NCBI RefSeq assembly: GCF_016509475.1
Contig: NC_057361.1
Location: 65,575,445 to 65,639,444 of the forward strand
Reading direction: 5' to 3'
DNA from: Prionailurus bengalensis
Taxonomy: Eukaryota; Chordata; Mammalia; Carnivora; Felidae
Length of the DNA stretch: 64,000 bases
Position numbers and translations under genes: made by a program. Each line of letters opens with the position of its first letter. The stretch's first letter is position 1. The notes beneath the pieces were generated by a model. The model saw only the letters and a program-made list of their open reading frames with translations, was not told the origin of the DNA and searched no databases. Below are positions 56,805-64,000 of this stretch, in pieces.

Positions 56805-59730
56805 CTAAAGTGGTCCAGGTTCATTTTTCTGCATGTCGCTGTCCAGTTTTCCCAGCACCACTTGCTGAAGAGACTGTCTTTATTCCATTGGATATTCTTT
56901 CCTGTTTTGTCAAAGATTAGCTGGCCATACGTTTTTGTGGGTCCATTTCTGGGTTCTCTTTTTTGTTTCATTGATATGAGTGTCTGTTCTGGTCCCAGTA
57001 CCATACTGTCCTGATGATTACAGCTTTGTAATACGGCCTGACATCTGGGATTATGATGCCTCCTGCTTTGGTTTTCTGTTTCAAGATTGCTTTTGTGGTT
57101 CTATACAAATTTTAGGATTGTTTGTTCTAGCTCTGTGAAGGATTCTGGTGTTATTTTGATAGGTATTGCATTGAATATGTAGATTGATTTGGGTAGTATT
57201 GACATTTTAACAATATTTGTTCTTCCTATCCAGGAGCATGGAATCTTTTTCCATTTCTTTGTGTCTTCTTCAATTTCTTTCATAAGCTTTCTATAGTTTT
57301 CAGTGTATATATTTTTCACCTCTTTGGTTAGATTTATTCCTAGGCATTTGGTGGGTTTGGTGTAATTGTAAATGGGATCAATTCCTTGATTTCTCTTTCT
57401 GTCGCTTCATTGTTGGTGTATAGGAATGCAACTGATTTCTGTGGATTGATTTTATATCCTGCCACTTTGCTGAATTCGTGGATCAGTTCTAGCAGTTTTT
57501 TCGGTGGAATATTTTGGGTTTTCCATGTAGGGTATCATGTCATCTGTGAAGAGTGAAAGTTTGATCTCCTCCTGACCGATTTGCATGCCTTTTATTTCTT
57601 TGTGTTGTCTGATTGCTGACCTAAGACTTCCAATACTATGTTGAATAACAGTGGTGAGAGTGGACATCCCTGTCTTATTCCTGACCTTAGGAGGAAAGTT
57701 TTCAGTTTTTCCCCATGAAGGATGATATTAGCATTGGGTCTTTCATATACGGCTTTTATGATATGGAGGTATGATTCTTCTGTCCCTACTTTCTTAAGAG
57801 CTTTTATCAAGAAAGGATGCTGTATTTTGTCAAGTGCTTTCTATGCACCTATTGAGAGAATCATGTGATTCTTGTCCTTTCTTTTGTTGATGTAATGAAT
57901 CACATTGATTGTTTTGAGGATATTGAACCAGCCCTGTCTCCCACGTATAAATCCCACTTGGTCATGGTGAATAAATTTTCAATGTATTGTTGGATCCGGT
58001 TGGCTAATACCTTGTTGAGGATATTTGTATCCATGTTCATCAGGCAAATTGGTCTATATTTCTCCTTTTTAGTGGGGTCTTTGTCTGGTTTTGTAAACAA
58101 GTTTTCCATTTTAGTGGGGTCTTTGTCTGGTTTTGGAATTAAGGTAATGCTGGCTTCATAGAGTTTGGAAGACTTCCTTCCATTTCTATTTTCTGGTACA
58201 GCTTCGAGAGAATAAGTGTTAACTCTTCCTTAAATGTTTGCTAGAATTCCCTTGGAAAACGATCTGGCTCTGGGCTCTTGTTTTTTGGGAGATTTTTGAT
58301 TAAAATTTTGTTTTATTTACTGGTTATGGATCTGTTCAAATTTTCTATTTCTTCTTATTTCAATTTTGGTAGTTTATATATTTCCAGTCATTTGTCCATT
58401 TCTTCCAGATTGCCCATTTTTATTGGCATATAATTGCTCATATTATTCTCTTATTATTGTTTTTATTTCTGCTATGTTGGTTGTGATCTCTCCTCTTTCA
58501 TTCTTCATTTTATTGAATTGGGTCCTTTCCTTTTTCTTTTTGATCAAACTGGCTAGTGGTTTATCAATTTTCTTAATTCTTTCAAAGAACCAGCTTCTGG
58601 TTTCATTGATGTTTTCTACCGTTTTTTGTTTTATTTTTTGTTTTGTTTTGTTTTGTTTGTTTGTTTGTTTTTGTTTTCAATAGCATTGATTTCTGCTCTG
58701 AACTTTATTATTTCCTGTCTTCTTCTCATTTGGGTTTTATTTGCTCTTCTTTTTCCAGCTCTTTGAGGTATAAGGTTAGGTTGTATATCTGAAACGTTTC
58801 TTCCTTCTTTAGAAAGGTCTGGATTGCCATATACTTTCCTCTTATGACTACCTTTGCTGCATCCCAGAAGTTTTGGGCTGTGGTATTATCATTTTGTTTG
58901 GATCCCATGGACTTTTTAATTTTCTATTTAACTTCTCGGTAGCCCGTTCCTTCTCTTGTAAGATGTTCTTTAGTCTCCAAGTATTTTTTACCTTTCCAAA
59001 TTTTTCTTGTGGTTGATTTCGAGTTTCAGTGCATTGTGGTCTGAAAATATGCACGACATGATCTTGATCTTTTGTACATGTTGAGGGCTGATTTGTGTCC
59101 CAGTATGTGATCTATTGTGGAGAATGTTCCATGTGCCCTGGAGAAGAATGTATATTCTGCTGCTTTTGGATAAAATATCCTGGATATATCTGTTAATTCC
59201 ATCTGGTCCAGTGTGTCATTCAAAGCCATTGTTTCCTTGTTGATTTTCTGATTAGATAATCTGTCTATTGCTGTGAGTATGGTGTTGAAGTCCCCTACTG
59301 TTCTGGTATTATTATCAATGAGTTTCTTTATGCTTGTATTTAATTGATTTACATATTTTGGTTATTTAACATTTAGGGCATAAATGTTTACAATTGTTAG
59401 TTCTTCTTGGTGGATAGACCCCGTGATTATGATATAATGCCCTTCTTCATCTCTTGTTGCAGTCTTTATTTTAAATTCTAGGTTGTATGATATAAGTATG
59501 GCTACTCTGGCTTTCTTTTGTCAACCATTAGCATGATACATAGTTCTCCATCCCCATACTTTCCATCTAAAGGTGTCTTTAGGTCTAATGTGGGTCTCTT
59601 GTAATCAGCATATAGATGGATCTTGTTTTGTTTTTTTTTTAATTCATTCTGTTACCCTATGTCTTTTTATTTGAGCACCTAGTCCGTTGACATTTAGAGT
59701 GAGTAATGAAAGATATGAATTTATTGCCAT
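56805..59730 (-). pseudogene. L1 ORF2 remnant, broken and 3'-truncated
   Basis: The ATG at 59,730 opens MAINSYLSLLTLNVNGLGAQ. Endonuclease text appears at 59,026-59,229 (MALNDTLDQMELTDISRIFYPKAAEYTFFSRAHGTFSTIDHILGHK), then the fixed-position region near 58,850. RT pieces lie at 57,900-58,109 (YRPICLMNMDTNILNKVLANRIQQ) and 57,592-57,810 (PLLFNIVLEVLG). The catalytic box reads FTDD near 57,545. A 54-bp-spaced partial duplication lies at 58,067-58,136. Many stops. Confidence 0.88.
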
Positions 59731-59834
59731 TATGTTGTTTGTAGAGTTGAGTTTCTTGTGGTGTTCTCTGGTCCTTTAGAGTTTTTGCTGCTTTTGGTCT
59801 TTTTTGGTTGTCTGTTTGTTTGTTTCCATCATTT

Positions 59835-60710
59835 CTCCACTCAGAGAGTCCCCCTTAAAGTTTCATTCAGGGCTGGTTTAGTGGTCACAAACTCCTTTAA
59901 TTTCTGTTTGTCTGGGAGACTTTTAATGTCTTCTTCTATTTTGAATGACAGCCTTGCTGGATAAAGAATTCTTGGCTGTGCATTTTTCCAATTCAGCATA
60001 TTGAATATATCCTGCCACTCCTTTCTGGCCTGCCAAGTTTTTGTGGATAGTTCTGCAGCAAACCTGATCTGTCTTCCCTTGTAGGTTAAGGATTTTTTTT
60101 TTCTCTTGTTACTTTGATGATTCTCTCCTTGCCTGAGTATTTTGTGAATTTGACTATGATATGCTTTGTTGATGGTCGGTTTTTGTTGAATCTAATGGGG
60201 GTCCTCTGTGCTTCCTGGATTTTGATTTTTGTGTCTTTCCCCAGGTTAGGCAAGTTTTCTGCTATGATGTGCTCACATAACTCTTCTACCCCTTATTCTC
60301 TCTCTTCATCTTCTGGGACCCCTATGATTCTGATGTTGTTCCTTTTTAATTAGTCATTGCTTTCTCTAATTCTTAAATTCTGCTCTTTAGCCTTAGTCTC
60401 CCTCCTTTTTTCCCGCTTCATTGGTCTCCATAAGTTTGTCCTCTATATTGCTGCTCTGCCTCATCCTTCCTTGCCACTGTGGCATCCATTTGGGATTGCA
60501 TTTCAGTTATAGCATTTTTGAAATTTCATCCTGACTACATTTTACTTCTTTTATCTCTGCAGGAAGGGATTCTAATCTATTTTCTACCCCAGAGAGTATT
60601 CTTATTATCATGATTCTAAATTCTAGTGAAGACATCTTGCTTGTATCTGTGTTGGTTAAGTCCCTGGCTGTCATTTCTTCCTCCTCTTTCTTTGGGGTGA
60701 ATAACTTTGT
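59835..60710 (-). pseudogene. L1 ORF1 remnant, broken
   Basis: On minus the order is an ORF1 N-terminal part near 60,700, a charged coiled-coil-like region, the RNA-binding part near 60,180-60,330 (NNIRIIGVPEDEERE-type text with frameshifts) and the C-terminal tail near 59,850-59,950 (LSFKIEEDIKSLPDKQKLKE-type). No frame longer than about 80 aa survives. Confidence 0.75.
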
Positions 60711-60720
60711 TTAATCATTT

Positions 60721-61026
60721 TGAAGGAGAAAAGAAATTAATGAGGCAAAAAACTAACATTAAAAAATTAAAAATTAAAGACAACACACACACACACAAAT
60801 AAAATAAATGATTATAGATCCTAAGTGTATTTTGGTATGGGTGTTGAAAAGGGCATTATAGATTAGAGAAAAAAGGAAACAAAAAGAAAGAAAAAGTTTA
60901 AAAATGTGAAAAAATGAATACAATGAAATAGAACAAAATGAAATGATGGAAATAAATTAGAATTTGAAAAATTTACAAAAAACTAAAATTATAGTAGAAA
61001 AAATTGAAGAACATATTTTTTTCTTA
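60721..61026. other. A-rich stretch between two L1s
   Basis: About 300 bp of A-rich DNA with a short (AC)n at about 60,784-60,797. It may be a relic L1 5' UTR of the neighbouring older element, but I cannot show this. No gene. Confidence 0.5.
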
Positions 61027-64000
61027 TCACCGGTAATTTTTTTTTATTTTTTTCAATATATGAAATTTATTGTCAAATTGGTTTCCATACAACACCCAGT
61101 GCTCATCCCTAAAGGTGCCCTCCTCAATACCCATCACCCATTCTCCCCTCCCTCCCACCCCCATGAACCCTCAGTTGCTTCTCAGTTTTTAAGAGTCTCT
61201 TATGGTTTGGCTCTCTCCCACGCTAATCTTTTTTTTTTTTTTCTCCTTCCCCTCCCCCATGGGCTTCTGTTAATCTTCTCAGGATCCACATAAGAGTGAA
61301 AACATATGGTATCTGTCTTTCTCTGTATGGCTTATTTCATTTATTTCACTTAGCATCACACAATTCAGTTCCATCCACGTTGCTACAAAGGGCCATATTT
61401 CGTTCTTTCTCATTTGCATGTAGTACTCCATTGTGTATATAAACCACAATTTCTTTATCCATTCATCAGTTGATGGACATTTAGGCTTTTTCCATAATTT
61501 GGCTATTGTTGAGAGTGCTGCTATAAACATTGGGGTACAAGTGCCCCTATGCATCAGCATTTCTGTATCCTGTGGGTAAATTCCTAGCAGTGCTATTGCT
61601 GGGTCATAGTGTAGATCTATTTTTCAATTTTTTCAGGAACCTCCACACTGCTTTCTAGAGTGGCAGCACCAATTTGCATGCCCACCAACAGTGCAAGAGG
61701 GTTCTCGTTTGTCCACATCCTCTCCAGCATCTATAGTCTCCTGATTTGTTCATTTTGGCCACTGACTGGCGTGAGGTGATATCTAAGTGTGGTTTTGATT
61801 TGTATTTCCCTGATAAGCAGCGACTTTGAGCATCTTTCCATGTGCTTGTTGGACATCCGAATGTCTTCTTTAGAGAAGTGTCTACTCATGTTTTCTGCCC
61901 ATTTCTTCACGGGGTTATTTGTTTCCGAGTGTGGAGTTTGGTGAGCTCTTTATACATATTGGATACTAGCCCTTTGTCTGATATGTCATTTGCAAATATC
62001 TTTTCCCATTCTGTGGGTTGCCTTTTAGTTTTGTTGATTGTTTCCTTTGCTGTGTAGCAGCTTTTTATCTTCATAAGGTCCCAGTAATTCATTTTTGCTT
62101 TTAATTCCCTTGCCTTTGGGGATGTGTCGGATAAGAGATTGCTACGGCTGAGGTCAGAGAGGCCTTTTCCTGCATTCTCCTCTAGGGTTTTGATGGTTTC
62201 CTGTCTCACATTCAGGCCCTTTATCCATTTTGAGTTCATTTTTGTGAATGGTGTGAGAAAGTGGTCTAGTTTCAACCTTCTGCATGTTGCTGTCCAGTTC
62301 TCCCAGCACTATTTGTTAAAGAGACTGTCTTTTTTCCATTGGATGTTCTTTCCTGCTTTGTCAAAGATGAGTTGGCCATATGTTTGTGGGTCTAGTTCTG
62401 GGGTTTCTATTCTATTCCATTGGTCTATGTGTCTGTTTTTGTGCCAATACCATGCTGTCTTGATGATTACAGCTTTGTAGTAGAGGCTAAAGTCTGGGAT
62501 TGTGATATTTCCTGCTTTGGTCTTCTTCAAAATTACTTTGGCTATTCGGGGCCTTTTGTGGTTCCATATGAATTTTAGGATTGCTTGTTCTAGTTTCGAG
62601 AAGAATGCTGGTGCAATTTTGATTGGGATTGCATTGAATGTGTAGATAGCTTTGGGTAGTATTGACATTTTGACAATATTTATTCTTCCAATCCATGAGC
62701 AGGGAATGTCATTCCATTTCTTTATATCTTCTCCAATTACCTTCATAAGCTTTCTATAGTTTTCAGCATACAGATCTTTTACATCTTTGGTTAGATTTAT
62801 TCCTAGCTATTTAATGCTTCTTGGTGCAATTGTGAATGGGATCAGTTTCTTTATTTTTCTTTCTGATGCTTCATTGTTAGTGCATAAGAATGCAACTGAT
62901 TTCTGTACATTGATTTTGTATCCTGCGACTTTGCTGAATTCCTGTATCAGTTCTAGCAGACTTTTGGTGGAGTCTATCGGATTTTCCATGTATAGTATGA
63001 TGTCATCTGCAAAAAGCGAAAGCTTGACTTCATCTTTGCCAATTTTGATGCCTTTGATTTCCTTTTGTTGTCTGATTGCTGATGCTAGCACCCCAGCACT
63101 ATGTTAAACAACAGTGGTGAGACTGGGCATCCCTGTCGTGTTCCTGACCTCAGGGGAAAAGCTCTCAGTTTTTCCCCATTGAAGATGATATTAGCTGTGG
63201 GCTTTTCATGAATGGCTTTGATGATGTTTAAGTATGTTCCTTCTATCCCGACTTTCTCAAGGGTTTTTTTTACGAAAGGGTGCTGAATTTTGTCAAAGGC
63301 CTTTTTGCATTGATTGAAAGGATCATATCATTCTTATCTTTTCTTTTATTAATGTGATGTATCACGTTGATTGATTTGCGAATGTTGAACCAGCCCTGCA
63401 TCCCAGGAATGAATCCCTCTTGATCATGATGAATCATTCTTTTTATATGCTGTTGAATTCGATTTGCTAGTATCTTATTGAGAATTTTTGCATCCATATT
63501 CATAAGGGATATAGGCCTGTAGTTCTCTTTTTTTACTGGGTCTCTGTCTGTTTTAGGAATCAAAGTAATACTGGCTTCATAGAATGAGTCTGGAAGTTTT
63601 CCTCTCCTTTCTATTTTTTGGAATAGCTTGAGAAGGATAGGTATTATTTCTGCTTTAAACGTCTGGTAGAACTCCCCTGGGAAGCCATTTGTTCCTGAAC
63701 TCTTATTCGTTGGGAGATTTTTGATAACCGATTCAATTACTTCGTTGGTTATGGGTCTGTTCAAGCTTTCTATTTCCTCCTCATTGAGTTTTGGAAGAGT
63801 GTGGGTGTTCAGGAATTCGTCCATTTCTTCCAGGTTGTCCAATTTGTTGGCATATAATTTTTCATAGTATTCCCTGATAATTGTTTGTATCTCTGAGGGA
63901 TTGGTTGTAATAATTCCATTTTCATTCATGATTTTATCTATTTGGGTCATCTCCCTTTTCTTTTTGAGAAGCCTGGCTAGAGGTTTGTGAATTTTGTTTA
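61027..64000 (-). mobile_element. L1 retrotransposon, 3' half, runs off the window
   Basis: Starts with oligo-T and CAATATATGAAATTTATTGT (3' end), then 3' UTR and ORF2 up to the window edge. Among the L1s here it has the best preserved RT, suggesting one of the younger copies. Confidence 0.94.
61279..64000 (-). pseudogene. L1 ORF2 remnant, RT to C terminus, broken
   Basis: From the window edge: a 226-aa frame (63,270-63,950) with LPNSFYEASITLIPK-type text, ENYRPISLMNMDAKILNKIL, HHDQEGFIPG and MILSINAKRPL (the usual SIDAEKAF is altered by a frameshift). A 94-aa frame (62,807-63,091) follows with an intact FADD catalytic box (LSLFADDIILYMENP), then 62,309-62,746 and 61,907-62,275, ending SLLCGS at 61,279. 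The frames are separated by frameshifts, so it is inactive as it stands. The endonuclease lies outside the window. Confidence 0.92.

Larger units (their letters stand above)
56805..60720 (-). mobile_element. Older L1 with ORF1 and ORF2 parts, 3' end missing
   Basis: From 60,720 downward: ORF1 remnant, ORF2 start at 59,730, endonuclease, RT and part of the C-terminal region, ending at about 56,805 within ORF2 (TTCATTTTTCTGCATGTCGC). No 3' UTR follows. Sequence style differs from the 45-kb and 61-kb L1s (e.g. IPEEDEEREG-type ORF1 text, SDNTKK tail), so it is another subfamily. Confidence 0.88.

Overview
The window is mammalian nuclear DNA, most likely from a cat-family carnivore. The main evidence is ten copies of a tRNA-derived SINE of the felid/carnivore SINEC type, with head GGCGCCTGGGTGGC, B box GTTCGAGCCCC and a CT-rich body ending in an AATAAA-type A tail. 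These sit in a dense field of LINE-1 (L1) retrotransposons. I found no intact protein-coding gene. Every long open frame is a piece of L1 ORF1 or ORF2, and the longest (288 aa) is far short of a full ORF2. The only host-gene-derived sequence I recognise is a 5'-truncated HMGB2 processed pseudogene at about 23.0-23.7 kb.

The outstanding structure is a large inverted repeat. The left arm (about 4,132-10,525) is almost perfectly repeated in reverse complement as the right arm (about 24,183-30,584), around a spacer of about 13.66 kb centred near 17,354. The arms are about 6.4 kb each. The only differences I found by eye are a (TA)n run 12 nt longer on the right, a 1-nt indel near 4,300 and a 4-nt indel next to the inner edge. 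The arms hold the same decayed cargo in the same order: the 5' end of an L1, a SINE with its 17-bp target duplication, an internally rearranged L1, a second SINE and an old MIR. The outer edges fall inside the ORF1 of two oppositely oriented L1s, beyond which similarity drops to that of ordinary separate L1 copies. The right inner edge is the A-rich tail of an old L1.

Layout: 1-5.55 kb, minus-strand L1; 5.55-10.5 kb, rest of the left arm; 10.5-24.2 kb, spacer, made of unique DNA plus old plus-strand L1 material interrupted by younger L1s, four SINEs and the HMGB2 pseudogene; 24.2-30.6 kb, right arm; 29.2-35.2 kb, plus-strand L1 sharing its 5' part with the arm; 35.2-44 kb, mostly non-L1 DNA with MIR/L2-type relics, microsatellites and a probable 0.56-kb micro-inversion; 45.0-51.0 kb, near full-length minus-strand L1; 51-56.8 kb, nested and twin-primed L1 pieces and a SINE; 56.8-60.7 kb, an older minus-strand L1 lacking its 3' end; 61.0-64 kb, the 3' half of another minus-strand L1 running off the window.

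Nothing here looks like a working gene system. The interest lies in genome architecture: a young or gene-converted palindrome, L1s at its borders, recurrent L1 breakpoints and nested insertions datable from target-site duplications. Repeat family names come from recognition by eye, not from a database search.
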